24,144 nucleotides of DNA from a virus: positions 1 through 24,144 of IMG/VR virus record IMGVR_UViG_3300010430_000441. One strand, written 5' to 3'. Every line of letters starts with the position of its first letter. The stretch's first letter is position 1. Shown in pieces: positions 1 to 4,915 of this stretch. The notes beneath the pieces are model-generated. The model was not told the origin of the DNA. It ran no database searches and saw only the letters and a list, made by a program, of their open reading frames with translations. Both the position numbers and the translations under genes were made by a program.

Positions 1-162
1 ATGAAAGATATTCTCTGTGAAAATGACTGGCAGAAGCGAATCATTGCCTTCCAGAAGGCTGTTAATGAAACGCAATCTTTGTGTCTGGACGCTGAAGAGG
101 AAAGGGCAGGAGAGACACCGGCCCAGGTACTGAAGATATTTAACACACCGAGGCATACATGA
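1..162 (+). CDS. Small hypothetical protein (5' end may be cut by window edge)
   Basis: An open frame of 53 codons begins with ATG at the first base of the window and ends with TGA at 160-162. Because nothing upstream is visible, this ATG may be the true start or an internal methionine of a longer gene. The product is charged and mostly helical in character, with no recognisable motif, signal peptide or membrane segment. Its stop overlaps the start of the next gene as ATGA, which suggests translational coupling and supports it being a real member of the early operon. I do not recognise the family. Confidence 0.5.
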   Translation: MKDILCENDWQKRIIAFQKAVNETQSLCLDAEEERAGETPAQVLKIFNTPRHT

Positions 163-287
163 ACGGCAAGAACACACTATATGTCTTTGGACTGCTGGCC
201 TTTCTCAACTTCGGGGCGGTCCTGATCTATGAAGTAGCCGAGGCCGGTAGTATCCATACCTTTGTTAATAATCTGATTGGGGACTGA
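159..287 (+). CDS. Small single-pass membrane protein, 42 aa
   Basis: ATG at 159 overlaps the previous stop as ATGA. The frame runs 42 codons to TGA at 285-287. Residues about 7-24 (LYVFGLLAFLNFGAVLIY) form one hydrophobic segment preceded by a lysine and followed by acidic residues, so a single inner-membrane helix is likely. Two bases separate its stop from the next ATG. Small early membrane peptides of this kind occur in many phages with varied roles, and no specific function can be assigned. The evidence for a real gene is the overlap and the clean membrane-helix composition. Confidence 0.5.
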   Translation: MNGKNTLYVFGLLAFLNFGAVLIYEVAEAGSIHTFVNNLIGD

Positions 288-288
288 A

Positions 289-516
289 ATGATTAGCCAT
301 CCGAGACTTGTTAATGGTGAATGGGTTATCTCATTGCATGATGAAGATGACAATAACTTTGATTACATTACCGTTAGCAGACCTATGGATACAACTTATG
401 TGTTATTTACGGATGGGGACCAATATACCCCGCTTCTGGCAAAAGACATACCCGACATCATTCAGGCACTGAAAGACCTTATACCTTATGCGGAAGCATT
501 GGAGAAAGAAGAATGA
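289..516 (+). CDS. Hypothetical early protein, 75 aa
   Basis: I start the gene at ATG 289 rather than the in-frame TTG at 277. A GGGGA ribosome binding site lies about six bases upstream of the ATG, and the TTG would fall inside the preceding gene. The product is acidic, with an N-terminal half suggestive of beta strands and a helical C-terminus ending in a run of glutamates and a lysine. No family is recognised. The stop overlaps the start of the ERF gene as ATGA, so the protein is probably co-translated with the recombination module. Confidence 0.65.
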   Translation: MISHPRLVNGEWVISLHDEDDNNFDYITVSRPMDTTYVLFTDGDQYTPLLAKDIPDIIQALKDLIPYAEALEKEE

Positions 517-1235
517 GCAACGAATATGATGAATTTAATACTACACAGGATGTGCCGCCGGTACTAATTGACACAACAATGACGCCTGAAATTGGGAAGC
601 TGGCACTGGCACTATCCAAAGCACAAGGCGCTATCACTGGGGCACTAAAGGATAGCACTAACCCGTTCTTCAAGAGCAACTATGCTGACTTGGGGAATGT
701 ACTGGCTGCCTGTAGAGGACCGTTAAGCAAGAATGAACTTGCCGTAATACAGACAACGGAGCCATCTGATACAAGTGTTGTGGTTGTTACTACGCTGGTT
801 CACTCAAGCGGGCAGTGGATTCGCGGCAGGTTGCAAATGCGCCCTACCAAGCCTGATCCGCAGGGGATTGGGTCTGCTCTGACTTACTGTCGGCGGTATA
901 GTTATGCTGCCATAGTTGGTGTTGCCCAAATAGATGACGATGCCAATAACGCGTCTATTGCAGCCAATCACGCAAAGGTTAACGTAGACGGCACCCACGT
1001 AGACGTTAAGAAACTGAATGCGGTAGCCGATGAATGCGTGTTGATTGTTGACGAATGCGACGATGACACAGAATCAGGCTCGAAGCGGGCTAGGGAAATA
1101 TACGAGGCACTAACGAGGGACGAGCGCGAATATGTGCAAAGTGTACTCGGGCAGCGCAAATACAAGAACCCGTCAACAGGGCGGGATGTCCAATACTGGA
1201 AACCTTTTAAGCAACACCTGGTTGCAGCAGCTTAG
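513..1235 (+). CDS. erf: ERF-family single-strand annealing protein
   Basis: The 240-residue product has the hallmarks of the ERF superfamily of phage recombinases, which bind single-stranded DNA and anneal complementary strands during replication-linked recombination and genome circularisation. Visible motifs are NPFFKSNYADLGNVL at about residues 50-64 and GSALTYCRRYSYAAIVGV at 120-137, followed by the acidic DDDAN. These form the conserved N-terminal core of about 150 residues. The C-terminal part is a charged helical tail, as in other members. P22 Erf is about 204 residues, so the length fits. Start and stop both overlap or abut neighbours (ATGA at 513; the stop TAG at 1233 overlaps the next gene's AGGGA site). 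The annealing role is family knowledge; the motifs are seen directly. Confidence 0.93.
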   Translation: MSNEYDEFNTTQDVPPVLIDTTMTPEIGKLALALSKAQGAITGALKDSTNPFFKSNYADLGNVLAACRGPLSKNELAVIQTTEPSDTSVVVVTTLVHSSGQWIRGRLQMRPTKPDPQGIGSALTYCRRYSYAAIVGVAQIDDDANNASIAANHAKVNVDGTHVDVKKLNAVADECVLIVDECDDDTESGSKRAREIYEALTRDEREYVQSVLGQRKYKNPSTGRDVQYWKPFKQHLVAAA

Positions 1236-1239
1236 GGAT

Positions 1240-1443
1240 ATGGCTAGTCAACTATCAGCCCGAGAAGGTGAAGTGATCAGGCTGCTGATGGCAGGGTTTT
1301 CTCAAAAGGAAATAGCTAGCTTGCTTGGTATTTCACCGAAGACGGTAAATAGGCATGTAAGCAGGGCTAACGAAAAACTAGACTGTTCAACGGTTATACA
1401 AACGTGTGTTAAATATAGCCACCAACAAGGGGTGTTTCTGTGA
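1240..1443 (+). CDS. LuxR/GerE-type helix-turn-helix protein
   Basis: From ATG 1240 the product is 67 residues and is almost entirely a LuxR C-terminal DNA-binding domain. It has LSAREGEVIRLLMAGFSQKE, then IASLLGISPKTVNRHVSRAN and EKLDC, the typical four-helix order with the recognition helix near SPKTVNRHVSRA. There is no receiver or autoinducer domain, so this is a stand-alone DNA-binding unit like several small phage regulators. An AGGGA site overlapping the ERF stop lies about three bases from the ATG, which is tight. An alternative ATG at 1186, after a GGGCGGG stretch, would give 85 residues and overlap erf by 50 bases. The stop overlaps the next start as GTGA. It may regulate phage or host genes; the target is unknown. 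Confidence 0.85.
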   Translation: MASQLSAREGEVIRLLMAGFSQKEIASLLGISPKTVNRHVSRANEKLDCSTVIQTCVKYSHQQGVFL

Positions 1444-1853
1444 CTCACAAGTTCATAACCTGGACCCCAGAAATCAGGGGGAATGCTGTAACCGCAATTG
1501 ATGCGCTAGACCCTGATGTTGTATGGGATATAACAATCAAGCCACACAAGAACGACAAGAGTAAGGAGCAGTTGGGTTATCTGTGGGGAGTCGTGCTAAA
1601 AACGATAGCCGAACACATAGAAGACTCAACCGGCCAGCACTATACAACCGATGATATCTATTCGTGGATGATTGATGAATATGGAACTGACAGAATTGTG
1701 ACAATCAATGGCAAGCCGAAAGTAACAAAGCAGACAGCCAGCAAAATGAACACACATGATATGTCAGTATTCATTGACAAAGTTGTTAGGCACGCTGCCT
1801 TGTATATGCAGCTTGTGATACCGGAGGCCGACAAATACAGGAGCGCACAATGA
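1440..1853 (+). CDS. NinB/Orf-like recombination protein
   Basis: The start is GTG at 1440 in a GTGA overlap with the HTH gene, giving 137 residues. The pattern resembles lambda NinB (Orf), a small protein that loads or helps exchange single-strand annealing proteins. It has an N-terminal beta region ending in DITIKPHK, a basic KSKEQLGYLWGVVLKTIAEH helix near residues 40-60, and a C-terminal segment with TASKMNTHDMSVFIDKVV and a run ending LVIPEADKYRS. NinB is about 146 residues, so the length fits. Its position directly after an ERF-type annealing protein also fits. Similarity is by pattern only, so another small phage recombination or nuclease-accessory family is possible. Confidence 0.6.
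   Translation: MTHKFITWTPEIRGNAVTAIDALDPDVVWDITIKPHKNDKSKEQLGYLWGVVLKTIAEHIEDSTGQHYTTDDIYSWMIDEYGTDRIVTINGKPKVTKQTASKMNTHDMSVFIDKVVRHAALYMQLVIPEADKYRSAQ
1821..1853 (+). repeat. Copy 1 of a 33-bp direct repeat with RBS and ATGA
   Basis: This segment encodes the PEADKYRSA end of the NinB-like gene and also carries the AGGAG ribosome binding site and the ATGA overlap for the following small gene. It matches positions 2035-2067 at 29 of 33 bases. The shared core from ACAAATACAGGAGCGCA is identical in both copies. Confidence 0.85.
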
Positions 1854-2023
1854 GAACAATCAAACAAATAAGTAATCAGTTTAATACTCGTATTGGTGTA
1901 TTAAAACGCGAACGGGATAAGTTGCGGGCTATGGAAGATGAAATAGCGGAATACAGAGAGCGAGCAGAAACAGCAATTGAAAGTCTTGAATATGCGGTTG
2001 AAGTATTGAGCGAAATATTGTGA
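1850..2023 (+). CDS. Small coiled-coil protein, 57 aa
   Basis: ATG 1850 overlaps the preceding stop (ATGA) and is preceded by AGGAG at about eight bases. The product is 57 residues, strongly charged and helical, with heptad-like spacing through the segment RERDKLRAMEDEIAEYRERA. A short two-helix or dimeric coiled coil is the most that can be said. It is shorter than many gene finders' cut-off. It lies between two copies of a 33-bp repeat that each supply a ribosome binding site, as if it had been inserted by duplication of a gene end. Confidence 0.6.
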   Translation: MRTIKQISNQFNTRIGVLKRERDKLRAMEDEIAEYRERAETAIESLEYAVEVLSEIL

Positions 2024-2034
2024 TCAGATTAAAG

Positions 2035-2067
2035 CCGGAAGCGGACAAATACAGGAGCGCATCATGA
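2035..2067 (+). repeat. Copy 2 of a 33-bp direct repeat with RBS and ATGA
   Basis: Second copy of the 1821-1853 segment, with four mismatches. In one frame it still reads LKPEADKYRSAS followed by TGA, almost identical to the end of the NinB-like protein but no longer attached to it. The copy supplies AGGAG and the ATG for the gene at 2064, so it looks like a relic of a duplicated gene end kept for its translation signal. Confidence 0.85.
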
Positions 2068-2444
2068 TTACAGACAAAAATTCGCCTTTGCACGAGCAGA
2101 TAGGCCGCATCACACATGAATGCAGTAAAGCACTACTGCATGAGGAAGCACACGAGTTATCTCTTATAGAAAGGAAAGTTTTCGAACTAGAACTAATCGA
2201 GCAAGGTAGGGCACAGTATCAGGAACTGGTTGATGCGGCGATTGCATTTAATGCAGCCCTTTGTGGGGAACCAACAGGGACAGCAGCAAGACAAGTCATA
2301 AGAGCAGTAAAGCCATTCATTAAACCCAATAAGCTATCAGAGAAGCTGGATAAATATGCAGATAGATTTAACCCTGGAGGTGATACCCATAGCGAAATAA
2401 CCGCACTGGCAGACGAAGCAAGGGCACTAGAGAATGAGAAATAA
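2064..2444 (+). CDS. Hypothetical helical early protein, 126 aa
   Basis: ATG 2064 follows an AGGAG site at about seven bases, inside the second repeat copy. The 126-residue product is predicted from composition to be largely alpha-helical and acidic. Its N-terminal half is rich in glutamate and leucine, and a basic stretch (AVKPFIKPNKLSEKLDKYAD) lies near residues 83-102. No catalytic motif, cysteine cluster, signal or membrane segment is seen. It overlaps the following gene by 11 bases. Its position in a recombination cluster suggests a role in DNA metabolism or regulation, but that is inference. Confidence 0.65.
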   Translation: MITDKNSPLHEQIGRITHECSKALLHEEAHELSLIERKVFELELIEQGRAQYQELVDAAIAFNAALCGEPTGTAARQVIRAVKPFIKPNKLSEKLDKYADRFNPGGDTHSEITALADEARALENEK

Positions 2445-2724
2445 GAAACGCCTTCAGGCGGCTGCTAACGCTCCCTGTGTGCGCTGTGGGCGCGAGGGAG
2501 AGACAAGGGCATCCCATTACAACGGATTTAGATCATATTCCTTTGGGAAAGGTCGCGGGATAAAGTGCAATGATGACATGACAGCCTTTTTTTGTCATTA
2601 CTGCGATGCCCTGTATTCTGAAGAGGCTTATGGATCATGGGAAGGGGGAAGCAAGAATATTGAACGTTCTGAGGAGTTTTTGTTCTGGATATGCATGACA
2701 ACGATTTACTTACAGGGCGATTAA
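2434..2724 (+). CDS. Small zinc-cysteine protein, HNH/NinG-like character
   Basis: The 96-residue product has CVRC at residues 15-18 and CHYC at 54-57, two paired cysteines likely to hold one zinc ion. Between them are ASHYN at 26-30 and KGRGIKCND at 39-47. The layout (paired cysteines, a histidine after a short loop, a KG..IK.SD-like turn, then a second cysteine pair) recalls small phage HNH-like or DUF1364-like proteins found near ninB/ninG-type genes. A clear catalytic HNH triad is not visible, so it may bind DNA without cutting it. The ATG lies inside the end of the previous gene, with only a weak purine-rich site upstream, so coupling is likely. Confidence 0.6.
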   Translation: MRNKKRLQAAANAPCVRCGREGETRASHYNGFRSYSFGKGRGIKCNDDMTAFFCHYCDALYSEEAYGSWEGGSKNIERSEEFLFWICMTTIYLQGD

Positions 2725-2813
2725 CAGTTTGTCTGCGCCGTCAAGCGTGCCCCCCATGCGCCGGGCTGCGGGCCTGGTACTGGCGGCGCGGACACCTTTT
2801 AAGGAATAGAACT

Positions 2814-3122
2814 ATGGCTAATATATTACTGGATGTTGAAACCGTCGAAGGGTACAAGCAGCGCATTGCCGAGCTTGAAAAACAAGTAGAGGAACAGCGA
2901 GGCTATGCAAAATCAGCGAGGGGAGAACGACATAAATATGGGGCACAGGCTGACAGGTTTGAGGGGGAACTGGGAGATGCCAAGCGCCAGATTATAACGC
3001 TCAAGAAAGAACTGGCCGTTATGACAGACGCCGCAGAGGTAAGCGGAAAGCTGGCTATGCAAGCCGGTAATGAACTGGTTGAATTGATTAAAGCGAGTAA
3101 TGCCACCCGGCCTGACAACTAA
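2814..3122 (+). CDS. Coiled-coil protein, 102 aa, last early gene
   Basis: The open frame could extend back to ATG 2691 inside the zinc-protein gene. I choose ATG 2814 because AAGGA stands about eight bases upstream, and the extra 41 N-terminal residues are cysteine/arginine-rich and unlike the rest. The product begins MANILLDVETVEGYKQRIAE and is a long charged coiled coil (about residues 10-80) with repeated glutamate/lysine heptads. It has no membrane or catalytic motif. It closes the + strand operon and converges on the - strand late operon 14 bases later. The short segment 2725-2813 ahead of it is GC-rich but holds no convincing gene. Confidence 0.65.
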   Translation: MANILLDVETVEGYKQRIAELEKQVEEQRGYAKSARGERHKYGAQADRFEGELGDAKRQIITLKKELAVMTDAAEVSGKLAMQAGNELVELIKASNATRPDN

Positions 3123-3142
3123 CTATTCGTGCGTTTTTAGTT
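3117..3142. terminator. Weak convergent hairpin between early and late operons
   Basis: AACTAA (3117-3122) is complementary to TTAGTT (3137-3142) around a 14-base loop that includes a T-run. The arms contain the stop codons of both convergent genes. The stem is only six A/T-rich pairs, so it is at best a weak bidirectional terminator. The location between convergent operons is the main support. Confidence 0.3.
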
Positions 3143-3364
3143 ATTTGTGTGGACAGGTACGGGTGGCTCCCTATGCCTGTCTAAACAATGTTTTCTAATA
3201 ACCTTATCCTCTATTGCAAACGGATTTCCGTACTCTGAACACACTGATTTTTCACCTGAAATAGAGCACCCGCTTAGTGTGACGATTAAGTTGACTATAA
3301 CAATAAAAATAAGAATTAATAATCCTATCTTACATGCTATAGCCAACCAATCATCATTACTCAT
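3137..3364 (-). CDS. Small lipoprotein or membrane protein, last late gene
   Basis: The 75-residue product starts with ATG at 3364, overlapping the upstream stop as ATGA. Residues 13-31 are a long hydrophobic stretch (IGLLILIFIVIVNLIVTLS) ending in LSGC at 30-33, which matches a lipobox. It could be a lipoprotein with cysteine 33 lipidated, or a single-pass membrane protein. The remainder has two more cysteines and a proline-rich C-terminal tail ending PPVPVHTNN. Being downstream of the endolysin, it could be an outer-membrane spanin subunit or a holin-like factor, but no motif decides this. A + strand frame across the same bases is treated as its shadow. Confidence 0.6.
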   Translation of the reverse strand: MSNDDWLAIACKIGLLILIFIVIVNLIVTLSGCSISGEKSVCSEYGNPFAIEDKVIRKHCLDRHREPPVPVHTNN

Positions 3365-3741
3365 TCCTGGTCAAACTCGCCTGATATAAAGCGTTTAAGC
3401 GTAGTTGCTGCATTTAGATCAGGGACTAGCCTCGCATCAACCCCTTCATCCTCTGCCGCGTCTTTAAGATCCATGTACCACTGCTCTATTCCGCCCTGAA
3501 GGTACACCATCATAGATCCTCCCTCAGCGTAATCCAGGTTACCATGACTGAATTCAAAACTTGTTGCTTTTGTTTCGTTATTCGTCATGGAACAGCCAAC
3601 GGAATACCGGGAATCCCAATCAGGAGTATATCCAGGATAATCACCGGAACAGTTTGGATTGTTAGGGTTTTTTTCACATTTTTGATTTGCCATCACATAA
3701 CCGCTCAGGCTAATCAGTATTACTGCTATTAGATATTTCAT
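3361..3741 (-). CDS. Secreted hypothetical protein, 126 aa
   Basis: A clear Sec signal peptide opens the protein: MKYLIAVILISLSGYVMA, with likely cleavage after residue 18. The mature part of about 108 residues has three cysteines (22, 31, 50), an asparagine/proline-rich start (EKNPNNPNCSGDYPGY), and a helical C-terminus ending LKRFISGEFDQE. It should be periplasmic or envelope-exposed. No family is recognised. It sits between a small coiled-coil gene (32-base overlap) and a lipobox protein (ATGA overlap) at the far end of the late operon, where phages often carry non-essential envelope-modifying genes. An anti-superinfection or lysis-modulating role is possible but unproven. Confidence 0.65.
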   Translation of the reverse strand: MKYLIAVILISLSGYVMANQKCEKNPNNPNCSGDYPGYTPDWDSRYSVGCSMTNNETKATSFEFSHGNLDYAEGGSMMVYLQGGIEQWYMDLKDAAEDEGVDARLVPDLNAATTLKRFISGEFDQE

Positions 3742-3901
3742 TAGTTTTACTCTCCTTTATCATTTGGAGTTGAATCTTTTTCAACTCCAGTAGTTTGTCA
3801 AACATCTCCATCGTTTGATCATGCTGCAGTTTTAGCAAGTCCAAAGTCTGGTTCAGTTCATTGTCACAAGAAGGGGGGATTTCTCCCCCGCCCTTATCCA
3901 A
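3710..3901 (-). CDS. Small coiled-coil protein, probable TTG start
   Basis: This 63-codon frame begins at TTG 3901, two bases after the stop of the upstream gene, with AGGGG about eight bases before it. The first 11 residues (MDKGGGEIPPS) are encoded by a GC-rich hairpin at 3874-3889. The rest is a leucine/lysine/glutamate-rich helix (TLDLLKLQHDQTMEMFDKLL) typical of a coiled coil. No ATG occurs before residue 31, so if TTG is not used, only a 33-residue product from ATG 3811 remains. It overlaps the next gene by 32 bases. Its helix could oligomerise, but no function is recognised. Confidence 0.45.
   Translation of the reverse strand: MDKGGGEIPPSCDNELNQTLDLLKLQHDQTMEMFDKLLELKKIQLQMIKESKTNEISNSSNTD
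3874..3889 (-). terminator. GC-rich hairpin with GAAA loop
   Basis: On the - strand GGGGGA pairs perfectly with TCCCCC around a GAAA tetraloop, followed by CCTTCTTGTG with only a few Ts. It lies 15 bases after the stop of the 3904-4224 gene and may be a weak terminator or an RNA-stability hairpin. The same architecture recurs after the capsid gene at 19209-19226. Confidence 0.5.
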
Positions 3902-3903
3902 GA

Positions 3904-4224
3904 TTATACCCCTGTTTCAGGGGGTGTAGATTGAGCCATTTTAGTTGCCTGCTGTCCCCCGCCTAAAGAAGCCAATAGGGTAACAATCAAAGAACCAAGC
4001 TCTTTGGATTGCAACCCACCAACGGCTACAGCCTCTGTCATACCAATGCGATCCATTGCCGCCATGGTGTTACCCATTGACTTGGTAATAATGCCCTGCA
4101 TGGCTTGCTGGTTAGAAGCAAAGTTCTGTGACGTTACGTTAGCAACTTGGGCAGGAATGGACGCTATTGCCTTAAGCTCTTCATTCGCAATAGCAGAAAC
4201 GATACCATCATCTAATTCAGCCAT
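3904..4224 (-). CDS. Hypothetical protein with weak RebB (R-body) resemblance
   Basis: The 106-residue product starts at ATG 4224, with AGAGG eight bases upstream. It is alanine-, glutamine- and methionine-rich and largely helical. The segment IVSAIANEELKAIASIPAQV lines up without gaps with the start of RebB-type R-body proteins as I remember them (D-A-V-T-Q..V-K-V-L-G-x-x-P-A), and glutamines and alanines follow at similar positions. RebB proteins are usually about 70-110 residues and polymerise into contractile ribbons in bacterial cytoplasm. The match is weak and by memory only. Alternatives are a small virion or scaffold-like protein, or a lysis factor: residues about 74-92 (LGSLIVTLLASLGG) are mildly hydrophobic. 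Its leader is unusually structured. Confidence 0.6.
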   Translation of the reverse strand: MAELDDGIVSAIANEELKAIASIPAQVANVTSQNFASNQQAMQGIITKSMGNTMAAMDRIGMTEAVAVGGLQSKELGSLIVTLLASLGGGQQATKMAQSTPPETGV

Positions 4225-4239
4225 AATAATAACCTCTTA

Positions 4240-4258
4240 ACATCACCCATAATGATGT
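4240..4258 (-). promoter_or_regulatory. Leader hairpin just upstream of the 4224 RBS
   Basis: ACATCA and TGATGT form a perfect six-pair stem with a seven-base loop that reads TTATGGG on the - strand. Its near edge is three bases from the AGAGG ribosome binding site of the gene starting at 4224. The loop is perfectly complementary to CCCATAA inside the neighbouring three-way junction (4286-4292), so a kissing or pseudoknot contact is possible. Confidence 0.5.
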
Positions 4259-4269
4259 CACACACATAA

Positions 4270-4325
4270 GGTCTGACCGGCAAGGTTATGGGCCATTACC
4301 ACCCCGAAGGGCTAAAGGTCAGACC
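4270..4325 (-). ncRNA. Candidate structured RNA: three-way junction with UUCG loop
   Basis: Read on the - strand, GGTCTGACC (4325-4317) pairs perfectly over nine bases with GGTCAGACC (4278-4270). Enclosed are two abutting hairpins. One is GCCC-TTCG-GGGT (4312-4301), capped by the very stable C(UUCG)G tetraloop with a closing G-U pair. The other is GGTAATG-GCC-CATAACC (4300-4284), with one A-A mismatch. The UUCG loop exists only on the - strand, which gives the element a direction, and it lies in the leader of the 3904-4224 gene. There is no T-run, so it is not a simple terminator. It could be a regulatory leader, a processing site or a stand-alone small RNA. Confidence 0.5.
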
Positions 4326-4338
4326 AAACTGTTACGGC

Positions 4339-4358
4339 GTTTTGAAGCGCCTTCAAAC
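4339..4358 (-). other. Hairpin immediately after the 59-aa gene
   Basis: On the - strand GTTTGAAG pairs with CTTCAAAAC (one bulged base) around GCG, starting at the first base after the TAA of the 4359-4538 gene. It lacks a T-run, so it may protect a 3' end or punctuate the operon rather than terminate transcription by itself. Confidence 0.4.
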
Positions 4359-4538
4359 TTAAAATATGCGTTCCAGAAAACGCCCCACGGCATTCAGGAT
4401 CTGCTTGGCAGCGTCAGCCGCGTACTCGGGATTCTCCCGCAGTTCCTGCTCAATAGCATCGGCATTTTCTTCCAGCGCTCTCTCGTAGGCATCCACGGCT
4501 TGACGCAGGGCTTTTTCAATATCATCTATAGCACTCAT
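4359..4538 (-). CDS. Small acidic helical protein, 59 aa
   Basis: ATG at 4538 is preceded by a textbook AAGGAGA site seven bases upstream, stronger than most in this operon. The 59-residue product reads MSAIDDIEKALRQAVDAYER onward, entirely helical and alanine/glutamate-rich, ending AVGRFLERIF. It contains no cysteine, signal or membrane segment, so it is not a conventional holin despite standing next to the endolysin. Similar small helical proteins occur among phage virion or regulatory proteins, but no family is recognised. It stands alone, with 38 bases to the endolysin and 134 to the next gene, and is short enough to be missed by a 60-residue cut-off. Confidence 0.7.
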   Translation of the reverse strand: MSAIDDIEKALRQAVDAYERALEENADAIEQELRENPEYAADAAKQILNAVGRFLERIF

Positions 4539-4576
4539 AGTATTCTCCTTGGTTTATTCAACAAATGATTCAAACA

Positions 4577-4915
4577 TTAAGCTACATGCTCTCCGAAGCT
4601 AAGATGATTCCCATCCCCAAATCTACCGCCCCAACTGCAAAGCTCATGCATGGTCTCCCAGTGCTCTCCAATCTCGCGCCACGCTTCCGTAGTGGTCTGA
4701 TACTCACCGCTGATAAATAGATTGTAATCGACTGCAATTCGCTGCTTGTGTTTAGACAATGACGAACTGTAACTCTTCTTTTCCCCATACTCCCCGTGAA
4801 CGCGCGGATCACGAAAAGCATCGCCAAAAGATAGCTCATACCCCCTTTCATACACCCACAACACAAGCTGCGCCTGTAGTCGTACAAATAGCCGTTGTTG
4901 CTGTCCGAGCGTCAT
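4577..4915 (-). CDS. M15-family endolysin (L-alanyl-D-glutamate peptidase type)
   Basis: The 112-residue product has the zinc-peptidase signature of phage M15 endolysins. H56 and D63 lie in SLSKHKQRIAVDYN and D101 and H104 in GGRFGDGNHLS. The spacings (seven and three) equal those of H66/D73 and D130/H133 in the phage T5 endopeptidase, where three of these residues bind zinc and the aspartate before the last histidine is catalytic. The enzyme would cut the peptide stems of Gram-negative peptidoglycan at lysis. There is no signal peptide, so export would need a holin. It is somewhat shorter than T5 lysin (137 residues). The start overlaps the stop of the upstream lipoprotein frame as ATGA. Confidence 0.9.
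   Translation of the reverse strand: MTLGQQQRLFVRLQAQLVLWVYERGYELSFGDAFRDPRVHGEYGEKKSYSSSLSKHKQRIAVDYNLFISGEYQTTTEAWREIGEHWETMHELCSWGGRFGDGNHLSFGEHVA

Noticed and set aside
1186-1239. Longer start for the LuxR-type gene at ATG 1186
   Set aside because: It cannot be excluded, but it would overlap erf by 50 bases and add residues outside the HTH domain; ATG 1240 has an AGGGA site, though close.
2691-2813. Extended N-terminus of the last early coiled-coil gene
   Set aside because: The added 41 residues are cysteine/arginine-rich, overlap the zinc-protein gene, and lack a ribosome binding site, while ATG 2814 has AAGGA.
3147-3389. + strand 80-aa frame across the convergent junction
   Set aside because: It is antisense to the lipobox/membrane gene, has no ribosome binding site, and the opposite frame has a clear signal and an ATGA overlap.
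4582-4887. Second - strand frame inside the endolysin
   Set aside because: It is a shifted reading of the endolysin, which has the full set of zinc-peptidase residues; no independent start signal.
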